Part shown: in pieces, positions 5,885 to 13,072 of the stretch
How the letters are laid out: every line of letters starts with the position of its first letter
Numbering within the stretch: position 1 is the first letter of the stretch
NCBI GenBank assembly: GCA_009783675.1
Contig: WRDA01000020.1
Location: 1 to 13,459, forward strand
DNA length: 13,459 bases
Reading direction: 5' to 3'
Source: Symbiobacteriaceae bacterium
GTDB lineage: Bacteria; Bacillota; JAAYKD01; WRDA01
Translations under genes and position numbers: made by a program
Notes under the pieces: model-generated
The model's database searches: none
What the model was told of the DNA's origin: nothing
Seen by the model: the letters and a program-made list of their open reading frames with translations, nothing else

Positions 5885-7493
5885 TTCTGTTAAGATAAAT
5901 AACCATACAGCTTTAAGATGGTCCTTTATCTATAGCTTAATTCCTCACTTTGCCAGAGATAACAAAAGAAGCCTTCTGTTTCTGGTACTTATTCTTGTCG
6001 CTAACGCCTTCTTAGGTGCTGTAGACCCAATAATCATGCGCAATGTGACCGACGAAGCGTTGTTCAACCTCAATCCTACTCTTATTCTAAGCCTACTGCT
6101 TTATTGTCTGGTAAACGTGGCGGCAATTGTGGTGCAAAGCGCAAGCACCGTGATTACCAGCAAGATGGGATATAGTATGGGATATGCGCTGCGCGTTAAG
6201 GTTTTCCATGAAGCACTAAGAGAATGGACGATCGATTACAGTGCCGGAGAGCTAATGAACCGACTCACTTCAGACTGTGAGGCAGTATCAAGATACATTA
6301 TCAACTATATTCCGAGTTTGATATCAAACTTAATGCATATCGTTGTGAACTTCAGCTTGCTCATCTGGCTGGATAAAATATTCGGCATGCTGACGCTTCT
6401 CTCTTTTCCTGTCCTTCTGGTAATCACCAAATACTTTGCCAAAGATGCCCTAAGGCTAAACGAAGAGAGTCGTGAACAGAGCGGTTTATTGATGCACTTT
6501 ACTCAGCATATCTTCAGCTCTTTGCCCATGGTTATTGGTTCTCGTATACAAAATAAGGTACAGTATCGATACGAAGAAAACCTGGCAGCATATAACGCCA
6601 TTAACCTTTCGGCAAATTATGTGGGTATCCGAAACAACCTTTGGGTGTCTCTCACCAATGTACTATTCCGCACGGTATTCTTTGTTGTTGGTATAATATC
6701 AGTAGCTACGCATCGCCTGACCTACGGATCTTTCTTTGCCCTTTTCTCGCTCGGTAACAGGGTTATGTCTCAGGTGAACTTCTTTGCTAACATACCGATG
6801 CGCTGGGCGCAAGTGGTGGTATCGCTAGATCGAATGGCAGAGCTCTGCGGACGAGAAAGCAGAATTCTTGTAATCAGCTCTCCGGGTGAAGAACTCTTCG
6901 TGGAGGCCCATAATGAGCCTTTGGCTCATGGTGGGGTAGTTTCTTTTCACTTCGGGAGAGGAGAGCACCTGGGAATAAAGGGAAGGACGGGCGTGGGGAA
7001 GACAACCCTGGCTATGAAAATAGCGGGTATCATTCCGGTTGAAAACCAAATGACATGGCGTGGATTAGTAGAAAGCGATATCATGTATCTTCCTGCCAGC
7101 CGAGGTGTATGTCCTATATTAACCCTAAGAGACAACCTGGGAGGATCTAGTAATAACCACGAGATCGAGAATACATTAAACTTAGTTGGCATGAATGAAC
7201 GCTGGCTAGAATCAGGGCTGGATTACGATGCGCCCATGATTGATATTGTTGCTCAAATGAGTAGTGGAGAACAGCAGCGACTAGCCATAGGCAGGGCATA
7301 TCTCCAAAAACCGAAGCTGCTTATATTAGACGAAGCTATTTCGAACATTGATTCAAAAAGTGCCGTAGAAATACTCCATTCACTAACCGATAAGATGGGG
7401 GATAGCTCTGCTGTGGTTATTATCAGCCACCGTGAAGATGATTTCTGTATCTGTCATAGGGTAATTGAAATAGGTGGTGACACACAAGTATAG
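5877..7493 (+). CDS. ABC exporter, fused membrane and ATPase domains, no peptidase domain
   Basis: This half-transporter of 538 residues probably exports the mature peptides. Several hydrophobic segments lie in residues 30-330, including 33-50, 68-88, 145-165, 171-187 and 261-277. The ATPase domain (about 340-535) has Walker A GRTGVGKTT (369-377), signature MSSGEQQR (461-468, deviating from LSGGQ), Walker B LLILDE (481-486) and H518 of the H-loop. The Q-loop position reads YLPASRG (404-410) with no Gln. There is no N-terminal C39 peptidase domain. The start at 5877 is chosen although the frame is open from 5751, because upstream start codons fall inside the protease gene. It is the last gene of the cluster. 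It could instead be a self-immunity pump. Confidence 0.88.
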   Translation: MPDSVKINNHTALRWSFIYSLIPHFARDNKRSLLFLVLILVANAFLGAVDPIIMRNVTDEALFNLNPTLILSLLLYCLVNVAAIVVQSASTVITSKMGYSMGYALRVKVFHEALREWTIDYSAGELMNRLTSDCEAVSRYIINYIPSLISNLMHIVVNFSLLIWLDKIFGMLTLLSFPVLLVITKYFAKDALRLNEESREQSGLLMHFTQHIFSSLPMVIGSRIQNKVQYRYEENLAAYNAINLSANYVGIRNNLWVSLTNVLFRTVFFVVGIISVATHRLTYGSFFALFSLGNRVMSQVNFFANIPMRWAQVVVSLDRMAELCGRESRILVISSPGEELFVEAHNEPLAHGGVVSFHFGRGEHLGIKGRTGVGKTTLAMKIAGIIPVENQMTWRGLVESDIMYLPASRGVCPILTLRDNLGGSSNNHEIENTLNLVGMNERWLESGLDYDAPMIDIVAQMSSGEQQRLAIGRAYLQKPKLLILDEAISNIDSKSAVEILHSLTDKMGDSSAVVIISHREDDFCICHRVIEIGGDTQV

Positions 7494-7836
7494 CACCTGA
7501 CCTTGGGTGAGGAAATGACCTAGATTCGGAAGTGGTCGAGTAGGTGCGGAAGACGACATCGGCATCTGATCGACCAAGGCATCACCTCGTTAAGTGTTAT
7601 ATACCTTATGTGACATTTATCAAGATCAAGTTGACATATATACTCCTGGTAGAGAACGTGTGTAAGTCGGTGTAACTCACCGCTCCCGCTCCTCATGAAC
7701 TCCTTATGGACGATGGACATAACATCTGCAAAAATTATCTGAAACTTATTGCAAGACTAAATACCGCTTGGCTACCACACTCTGAATCTTACTTCCGAAA
7801 TTCACATTATAAACTAATCTTGATATTGTATTGACT
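7494..7836. other. Gap between exporter and IS element, no gene recognised
   Basis: This 343-bp stretch has no convincing coding region on either strand; open frames are under about 66 codons and carry no family motif. No clear intrinsic terminator follows the exporter: only CACC...GGTG at 7495-7510, with no T-run. It may be the 5' half of sequence split by the IS1634-like element, but no frame continues across to the right flank. Confidence 0.5.
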
Positions 7837-7859
7837 TATAACCTATCTTCCCGTATTAG
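7831..7859 (+). promoter_or_regulatory. Candidate promoter at the left end of the IS1634-like element
   Basis: TTGACT (7831-7836) and TATTAG (7854-7859) are 17 bp apart, a sigma-70-like pair. The -35 box lies just outside the left terminal repeat and the -10 inside it, so this could be a hybrid promoter created by insertion. It would give a 5' leader of over 100 nt before the transposase start at 7985. Confidence 0.3.
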
Positions 7860-7944
7860 AATTTAACCTAAGTGCTTTCTCAGAAACGGATTAACGCTTC
7901 ATCGGGTCATAGCACGGTTTTATCCCTTGTATTTCCCTTTATGG

Positions 7945-7967
7945 TAGGTTAAAATGAGATTAACCTA
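7945..7967. repeat. Inverted repeat TAGGTTAA/TTAACCTA before the transposase gene
   Basis: TAGGTTAA (7945-7952) and TTAACCTA (7960-7967) are perfect 8-bp inverted repeats with a 7-nt centre, 17 nt before the transposase GTG. They carry the same AACCTA core as the terminal repeats (7840, 7865, and on the other strand 9731 and 9755), so transposase binding and autoregulation are plausible. Confidence 0.5.
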
Positions 7968-7984
7968 TCTTGAGGAGTGGTCTC

Positions 7985-9688
7985 GTGGCTTCGATTACAC
8001 ATCAGCGAGTTGGTAAGCATACCTACATGTACCTTTCGGTTTCCTACTGGAATGCAGAGAAGAAGCGACCAGACAACCGAAAAACCCGAATCGGTAAGCT
8101 CGACATCATGACCGGTGAGCCTCTCTACACTCAAGAGTACCTGGATTCCTTGGTCGAATCAGGAAAGTCCATTGAAGGCATGCGCCTTTGGGACAAATCT
8201 CGTGAAGTCAAAATAATACTCGATAATATTCCCAGAGACGAGACTGTAGTCGCCCGCGAAGTCCTCAGTAGCACCAAAGATTTTGGGTCGACTTATTTCT
8301 TGCGGGAACTAGCCAATAAGATTGGGCTGGTTGATACCCTCAAAAACAGTCTACCTGGCATCTGGCAGGAGGTTTTTTGGCTTGCTTGCTTCCTGGTCTG
8401 TGAAGATAAACCCGTTATGTATTGCGACGACTGGGTCAACTCTCATGATGGTGTAGGGTTGGTTAAGCTAGGCAGTCAGCGTATAAGTGATCTTTTGATA
8501 TCCTTTGGGGAAGTTGAGCGCGCCACCTTTTACCGGGCATGGTATAAACTGATCCGCGAAAGAGAATACATCGCCCTTGACATCACCTCTGTGTCCTCTT
8601 ACTCAAACAACATCGAGTATTGTGAATGGGGCTACAACCGTGATGGCGAGGATCTACCCCAGGTAAATATCTGTATGTTGTTTGGTGAGCAATCACGGTT
8701 ACCTGTTTACCAGACCATCTATAGTGGCAGTCTGGGGGATGTTACCACCTTACGCAGCACAATATCAGAGTTTGCTGCACTGACCGGTGACAGAGATATC
8801 ATGTTTGTCATGGATAAGGGCTTCTATAGCACTGCGAATGTCATTACCATGCTTGGCAATGAAGAAGAGGGGTGGTTATGTAAATTCCTGATGGCGGTTC
8901 CATTCTCCAATAAGCCTCCCAGGCTACATATTGCCGAAGAACGGGAAAATATTGATACCACAGATAATGTAGTTTTCACCAGCAACACTCTAATTCGTGG
9001 TGTATGCCGAACTGCTATTTGGGATGAATGCGAGCTTTTAGCTCATGTCTTCTTCGACCCTGTAAAAGAGTTAAGCGAACGTAACGAGCTCTGCGGATAT
9101 GTTTCCTCGCTAAAGAAGAAAGCTCTGGATGACCCTCATAACAATAAACTGGCTGCTGAGTATCGCAAATACCTGACCATTACGATGTCCGAGGAAACCG
9201 GTGCCGTTGTAGACATCTCCATTCGTAACGGTGTCATAGCTAAGAAGCTGGAAACAGTAGGATGGTTTGTCCTTCTCAGTAACCATGTTAGGGATCCTCA
9301 AACTGCGTATGACGCCTACAGGATGAAGGATGTAGTAGAAAAAGGGTTCCTGAGATACAAGAATAGTCTGGGACTAGATCGATTACGCGTCCATAACGAC
9401 GATAGGATGCAGAACAAGGTCTTTGTTGCATTCATTGCCCTCATAATTGCCTCGTCAATCTATGAAACGATGAGCAGGCAGGGATTACACAACTCGATGA
9501 CCCTAGACAGGCTTTTACTGACCATGGATAAGCTTAAGTCGGCGCAAATATCTGGAAAGACGGTGCTACGCCCAATTACAAGAGAGCAATCTGACATTTT
9601 GGCGGCATTTAGTTTACCACTTCCCGATAGTAACACTGGGCTACCAACAGAGATAAAGAAGCGGGGAAGAAAACCCAGAGCAGGGTAG
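7985..9688 (+). CDS. IS1634-family DDE transposase (567 aa)
   Basis: This enzyme cuts and joins the ends of its IS element. The GTG at 7985 is preferred over the TTG at 7970 because GAGGAG (7972-7977) then lies 7 nt upstream; the protein starts VASITHQRVGKHTYMYLS. Catalytic regions typical of the IS4/IS1634 group are visible: the first Asp in ALDITSVSSYS, the second in FVMDKGFYSTANV, and the Glu in YRMKDVVEKGFLRYKNSL, which fits the Y-R-E-K signature of this superfamily. The frame is unbroken and length is normal for the family, so the element may still be active. It ends with a basic tail (KKRGRKPRAG). Confidence 0.92.
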   Translation: MASITHQRVGKHTYMYLSVSYWNAEKKRPDNRKTRIGKLDIMTGEPLYTQEYLDSLVESGKSIEGMRLWDKSREVKIILDNIPRDETVVAREVLSSTKDFGSTYFLRELANKIGLVDTLKNSLPGIWQEVFWLACFLVCEDKPVMYCDDWVNSHDGVGLVKLGSQRISDLLISFGEVERATFYRAWYKLIREREYIALDITSVSSYSNNIEYCEWGYNRDGEDLPQVNICMLFGEQSRLPVYQTIYSGSLGDVTTLRSTISEFAALTGDRDIMFVMDKGFYSTANVITMLGNEEEGWLCKFLMAVPFSNKPPRLHIAEERENIDTTDNVVFTSNTLIRGVCRTAIWDECELLAHVFFDPVKELSERNELCGYVSSLKKKALDDPHNNKLAAEYRKYLTITMSEETGAVVDISIRNGVIAKKLETVGWFVLLSNHVRDPQTAYDAYRMKDVVEKGFLRYKNSLGLDRLRVHNDDRMQNKVFVAFIALIIASSIYETMSRQGLHNSMTLDRLLLTMDKLKSAQISGKTVLRPITREQSDILAAFSLPLPDSNTGLPTEIKKRGRKPRAG

Positions 9689-9761
9689 CTAAGTGGAGTG
9701 GGAGCGATGGTCATTCTTAGTACTATCACCTAGGTTAAATAGTTTTCGGGAAATTAGGTTC

Positions 9762-9983
9762 TATGAGGAAGTAACGATAGTAAATGCAGTCAATGCGATT
9801 AAAGACCCCTTTGCAATGTTTGAGACAATGCCTTGTTTTCAGTGTTCCACATGCAAATGCATTAACCAGTGTCGGTATTCAGAGATATCAGGCTTGCATC
9901 GTAGATGGAAAGATGCTTATAAAGCCTGTATTCCGTCCCAGTCTGATTTGGTTTATATACTTGACGGTAATGATATCTCCTGA
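9762..9983 (+). CDS. Cys-rich open frame next to IS end, possible gene remnant
   Basis: From the IS edge to the TGA at 9981-9983 one frame is open. The last 55 residues (ATG at 9816) hold PCFQCSTCKCINQC, five cysteines in a CX2CX2CXCX3C cluster, plus one more in YKACIP, and end SDLVYILDGNDIS. The reading frame has natural-looking codons and is followed immediately by an 8-bp hairpin. No ribosome binding site precedes the ATG at 9816, so the 5' part may have been removed by the IS insertion. I do not recognise the family: a metal-binding tail or a further Cys-rich peptide are both possible, and chance is not excluded. Confidence 0.3.
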   Translation, partial: YEEVTIVNAVNAIKDPFAMFETMPCFQCSTCKCINQCRYSEISGLHRRWKDAYKACIPSQSDLVYILDGNDIS

Positions 9984-10004
9984 GGAAGAATGTTACTCTT
10001 CCTC
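9982..10004 (+). terminator. Hairpin directly after the Cys-rich frame
   Basis: GAGGAAGA (9982-9989) pairs perfectly with TCTTCCTC (9997-10004) around a 7-nt loop. The stem starts at the stop codon. No T-run follows, so it may be a 3' stabilising stem rather than an intrinsic terminator. A second, looser pair TGTGTTCT/AGAACACA (10093-10100/10117-10124) is the only other structure seen in 10005-10153. Confidence 0.4.
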
Positions 10005-10153
10005 GAAGGCTCATCACGCTATGAAGAGACTAAAGGTATAGTAAAGTCTCCAAGAGAATATAATTGTTGGACGTAGTATTTCGCTCTGTATTTGTGTTCT
10101 CACAAGGCTTGGAAGAAGAACACAGTCTCGGCAAGTTTATTTATTAATCGTAG

Positions 10154-11737
10154 GTAACTATTCAGGTGTCCAATTCGGATTGAGTTAGGACTCAGGATCC
10201 GATAGGAAAATGCAGAAAGAATCACTTGTACTTTTTTCCAGAATATGTCATAATAAGGCATCTCGATGAGAAGAGGTGTCAGGATGACATTAAGCCGTGA
10301 AAGCATCCTAAGGTTGTTAGATGAGAATCCTGATACTGTAGTCGATATTATTCTCTCTGGCAGATCAGGTAAAGCAGATTGAAGTGTCGAAGTCACGCAT
10401 TTCAGAACTGGAGAAGCAGTTAGGGAAAACGAGTAACAATAGTCATAAACCTCCATAATCAGATGGACCCCGAAAGCCGAAAAGCCAACGTCAAAAGGGT
10501 TGTAAGCGTGGAGGTCAAAATGGCCACCGTGATCATTCACGAACACAAAGCGAAACATCTGATGTTGTGCTGGAGTATAAACCGGTTAAGTGTTCCCACT
10601 GTGGTGATGATTTAGATGAGCTATTTAATCCGAGATTTGAAAAGCGTCAGGTATATGACATAGTAATCCGTCAGGAGATCGCCGAGCATCGCTGCATATC
10701 TGGCCAGTGTCCACGTTGTGACGAATCAGTAAGCGGAAAGTTTCCCGAGGGAGTAAATGCACCTGTTCAATACGGCAATGGAGTAAGCAGTCTGGCTGTC
10801 TATATGAATGTTCATCAATTTATCCCTGCTGAACGCAATTCCGAGTTCATTCGTATGTTACTCGGAGGAACAGGACCGTCAGCCTCAACCTTCATGAGCA
10901 TGCTCAATCGCGCTGGAGAAAAGTTGTTACTTACATACAGCAAATCCGCAAAAGAGTCCTACAAGCGGAGGTTTTGCATGTAGATGAGACAGGGATAAGT
11001 GCCGTCAATGCTAGGTGGCTTCATGTGGTTTCGTCAGACAGATATACCTACTACGGAGTTCACGAGAAACGAGGCATAAAAGCTATCCATGATATAGTGC
11101 TCTTAGAGAACTACCATGGTGTTATTGTACATGACTTCTGGAGTTCATACCTCAGTGACAGCTTGCCAGGAGTTCATGCTATGTGCAATGCTCATCTCCT
11201 TAGGGAGTTACAGGGTATCATCGACAATATTCAAAACCTAACCTGGGCAGCAAAGATGCAAGAGTTCCTTCGCAGTAGTTGGCGAGAGGTCAAACGAACA
11301 CGGCAGGATTATAATACCGGATTGCCAGACCAACGGGTAAGAGAGTTAGTAATGGATTATGGTCGCATACTCAGAATTGCCGAGTTGGAGATTGAAGAGT
11401 TTGCGGTCAAGCAGACGAGGCGACGAAACGCTGCCAAATCCGATGCTGAAAGGTTATGGAACAGATTTATGGAGTTCGGTGAAGCGATACTACGTTTCAT
11501 CTATGATCCACGCGTTCCCTTCGATAACAATCTGAGGGAGCGGGACTTAAGGATGATGAAAGTTAAGATGAAGGTGTGTGGGACCTTTCGTTCTTATCAG
11601 GGGTCGCTTATCTTTGCTGATCTCCGAAACTTCATTTCATCTGCCAGGAAGCAAGGTTATGAAGTCTTTTCGGCAATCAGTATGATGCTTTCTGGTGCCT
11701 TTGAGTTTGCTTAGATAGGCGGCACCTGAATAGTTAC
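10154..11737 (+). mobile_element. IS66-family element (tnpC-only type), decayed
   Basis: GTAACTATTCAGGTG (10154-10168) and CACCTGAATAGTTAC (11723-11737) are perfect 15-bp inverted repeats starting with the GTAA typical of IS66 ends. The 1,584-bp element holds one transposase reading frame and no room for tnpA or tnpB, as in the ISBst12-like subgroup. The 8-bp flanks (AATCGTAG and ACGGATTC) do not match, so the target duplication is lost or rearrangement has occurred. Confidence 0.85.
10284..11714 (+). pseudogene. IS66-family transposase, broken by two frameshifts and one stop
   Basis: The coding trace begins MTLSRESILRLLDENPDTVV at 10284, shifts frame within TCTCTCT (about 10351-10358), and continues ADQVKQIEVSK...SNNSHKPP to a TAA at 10456-10458. 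It is then open to the TAG at 10981-10983, containing the zinc-binding CSHCGDDL...CPRC region. A second frameshift near 10963-10980 moves it into LHVDETGISAVN and on to the stop at 11714. The catalytic region shows the Asp in HVDETG, the Asp in VHDFWSSYL and the Glu in NNLRERDLRMMK. Three lesions mean it is almost surely inactive. An apparent CDS from 10567 or 10974 would be only a piece of it. Confidence 0.9.
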
Positions 11738-11869
11738 ACGGATTCAATAAATATATAAAGGAATGTTGAAAGTTTGTGACGAATTATAACCTGAAGTAAC
11801 GTGGATTATTGTGTGCGTATAGTTAGTTTCAATATCAGCGAAAAGCGCGTCTCCTTTGTCTAACCTTTC

Positions 11870-11878
11870 TGATATGAT
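11870..11878 (+). promoter_or_regulatory. Candidate extended -10 promoter for the third precursor
   Basis: TGATATGAT fits an extended -10 (TGnTATGAT). No good -35 box is found 17 bp upstream. Transcription would start near 11885, giving a leader of about 40 nt that ends in GAGGAGGT before the ATG at 11926. The rest of 11738-11925 holds no gene. Confidence 0.35.
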
Positions 11879-11925
11879 AACAAGCAAGAGGCACCGGGGT
11901 TGCAACAGCCTGAGGAGGTAAATAT

Positions 11926-12090
11926 ATGCCAGGTGCAAAAATCCTTAACAAAGCTGGAAGACATGAGCAAGTTACCTGTTTATCAGAACCATGTATGGCA
12001 GATATGTGTGTCCCAAGCGCTGAGTGTGGATGCGAAGAGATGAACTGCACGGCATCTGCTGGTTCAATTGGCTCTCCTCCTATTGGATAA
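11926..12090 (+). CDS. Orphan Cys-rich precursor-like peptide (54 aa)
   Basis: A strong ribosome binding site GAGGAGGT (11912-11919) precedes the ATG by 6 nt. The product starts MPGAKILNKAG, has six cysteines (C18, C23, C28, C34, C36, C41), and ends GSIGSPPIG, echoing the GGIGPIPG tail and MP-start of the two 70-residue precursors. C-x4-C-x4-C-x5-C-x-C-x4-C is a regular spacing. No hydrophobic segment is seen. No maturase or protease lies beside it within the window. It may be a substrate in trans of the maturases at 1-1017 and 2716-4107, or the survivor of a third module destroyed by the insertion elements. Relationship to the other precursors is inferred from layout, not strong alignment. 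Confidence 0.65.
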   Translation: MPGAKILNKAGRHEQVTCLSEPCMADMCVPSAECGCEEMNCTASAGSIGSPPIG

Positions 12091-12226
12091 CCCCTGCGTC
12101 AAAAATTAATCAACTGAAACAAGTTGTGGGTCCTGCTTAATTTGTACTTAATTATCTCAATATCACTGCCTCGGTGTTTCTTGCTTGTTATCATATGCAA
12201 CCCACGAATAAGGTGGCTCTGTTCGA

Positions 12227-12255
12227 AAGACAGTGCCTGCACTGTTCCATATAAT
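12227..12255 (+). promoter_or_regulatory. Candidate promoter AAGACA-17-TATAAT
   Basis: AAGACA (12227-12232) and a perfect TATAAT (12250-12255) are 17 bp apart. The predicted transcript would start near 12262 and pass two small inverted repeats, AGAGA/TCTCT (12266-12280) and AAATAC/GTATTT (12285-12297), before GGAGG at 12306-12310. Confidence 0.4.
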
Positions 12256-12322
12256 TTATAGATTAAGAGATATGCTCTCTACATAAATACTGTATTTTTA
12301 GATTCGGAGGAAAAGCTAAAAA

Positions 12323-12475
12323 ATGTGCTCGAGTAGGATGGCGTGCCTCCCCCTAAATTGTGAGCACTTTTTTCTTATCCACGTCACTTGTGATAACTCA
12401 CAACATGCACAAATCACCAAGTATACTAGCTGCCAATTGGACATCATCGAAGTTCTACTAAGTGCAATCGGTTAA
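12323..12475 (+). CDS. Possible 50-residue Cys-containing small ORF
   Basis: GGAGG (12306-12310) lies 12 nt before this ATG. The frame starts MCSSRMACLPLNCEHFF and ends EVLLSAIG, with five cysteines (2, 8, 13, 23, 37). It overlaps a terminator-like hairpin at 12325-12373, which argues against normal translation through it. Leader-peptide attenuation or a chance frame are equally possible. No family is recognised. Confidence 0.2.
   Translation: MCSSRMACLPLNCEHFFLIHVTCDNSQHAQITKYTSCQLDIIEVLLSAIG
12325..12373 (+). terminator. Terminator-like hairpin with T6 tail
   Basis: GTGCTC (12325-12330) pairs with GAGCAC (12362-12367), followed by TTTTTT (12368-12373). AAAAAA-T before the left arm allows a reverse-strand terminator too. 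Inside, TAGG/CCTA and GGC/GCC can form a nested stem. It could end the short transcript from the candidate promoter at 12227. Confidence 0.5.
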
Positions 12476-12644
12476 GCTGCCTACTCTTCCCGTAGCCAAA
12501 TCGGTAGTATTATGGTAACCTCGAATAAACCCGGTGAAATATTCCTAATTCCAGTCCCATGATAGGTAAACCAGGTTACAGAGGCTTCTACATATCAATA
12601 TACCTCCATATCTATGATATGCGCTGCCGGATACCAGAGAAGCA

Positions 12645-12680
12645 CCGACTCCAACCCTATCAGGTCATATTGGGAGTCGG
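12645..12680 (+). terminator. Hairpin at the end of the minus-strand IS5 remnant
   Basis: CCGACTCC (12645-12652) pairs perfectly with GGAGTCGG (12673-12680) and is followed by GTTTAGTTTT, a T-rich run on the plus strand. It overlaps the last codons of the minus-strand transposase trace, so it may belong to the end of that IS element rather than to a plus-strand gene. Otherwise 12476-12644 shows nothing recognisable. Confidence 0.35.
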
Positions 12681-12897
12681 GTTTAGTTTTCTCAGTATCG
12701 CATAGCATGCGATGTTATATGTCAGGTTCTTAATAGCAATAACACATTGCACCCGTCCTATACCTAATTCAGATCGTCATCCCATCCATCGAACTGCTCT
12801 TGTAACCTAAGACATGCTCGATCCTTGCTCGCGTTCGTGACTTCTCCCTATTTCGCGCTATCTGCTCCGTCGTAAGTGGGTAGTTCCTGTATCCCTT
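12660..12897 (-). pseudogene. IS5-type transposase, C-terminal fragment
   Basis: Read on the minus strand, the trace runs KGYRNYPLTTEQIARNREKS, then RTRARIEHVLGYKSSSMDGM to a TGA at 12771-12769. It resumes in another frame as LGIGRVQCVIAIKNLTYNIA and ends RKLNPTPNMT at 12660-12662. The basic RTRARxEHVxG motif followed by an NLTYN-like end is typical of IS5-group transposase C-termini. Immediately upstream (12898 onward) there are two stops and no recognisable sequence, so only about the last 80 residues remain. It is not in the same orientation as the IS5-type gene at 13073. Confidence 0.7.
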
Positions 12898-13013
12898 CTA
12901 TTAAGAAGCTGTATTCAACCTTTTGAATCAAAGGTAAAATGGTCTGATATGTTCGTGTGGTCAACAATGTTTAGCTGAGATTCAATAATATACACAATCC
13001 GACATATTCCGAC

Positions 13014-13042
13014 TTGTACTATTTACCAATATCTTTTAAAGT
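13014..13042 (+). promoter_or_regulatory. Candidate promoter for the IS5-type transposase
   Basis: TTGTAC (13014-13019) and TAAAGT (13037-13042) are separated by 17 bp, about 30 nt before the ATG at 13073. The -10 box matches consensus at only four of six positions. The 116 bp before this (12898-13013) show no gene. Confidence 0.3.
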
Positions 13043-13072
13043 AAAGCATCTCATTGATTTGGAGGTGCTGAT

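Larger units (their letters stand above)
7837..9763 (+). mobile_element. IS1634-like (IS4 superfamily) insertion sequence, apparently intact
   Basis: The ends are marked by an imperfect inverted repeat in two blocks. TATAACCTATCTTCCC (7837-7852) matches the reverse complement of 9748-9763 in 13 of 16 positions. ATTTAACCTAAGTG (7861-7874) matches the reverse complement of CACCTAGGTTAAAT (9727-9740) in 13 of 14. The spacers between blocks are 8 and 7 nt. A single intact transposase gene fills the interior. No clean target-site duplication is visible, so exact termini are uncertain by a few bases. Confidence 0.75.

Noticed and set aside
7520..7720. 66-codon minus-strand frame after the exporter
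   Set aside because: No recognisable motif; the AAGGAG near its internal ATG is too close (3 nt), and no homologous pattern was recalled.
10100..10558. 152-codon minus-strand open frame across the IS66 left end
   Set aside because: It spans the IS66 terminal repeat and runs antisense to the recognisable transposase trace, so it is a chance frame.
11896..12094. GGGGTT (11896) and AACCCC (12089) as arms around the third precursor
   Set aside because: Only 6 bp long and unrelated to the 15-nt arms of modules 1 and 2; likely chance.
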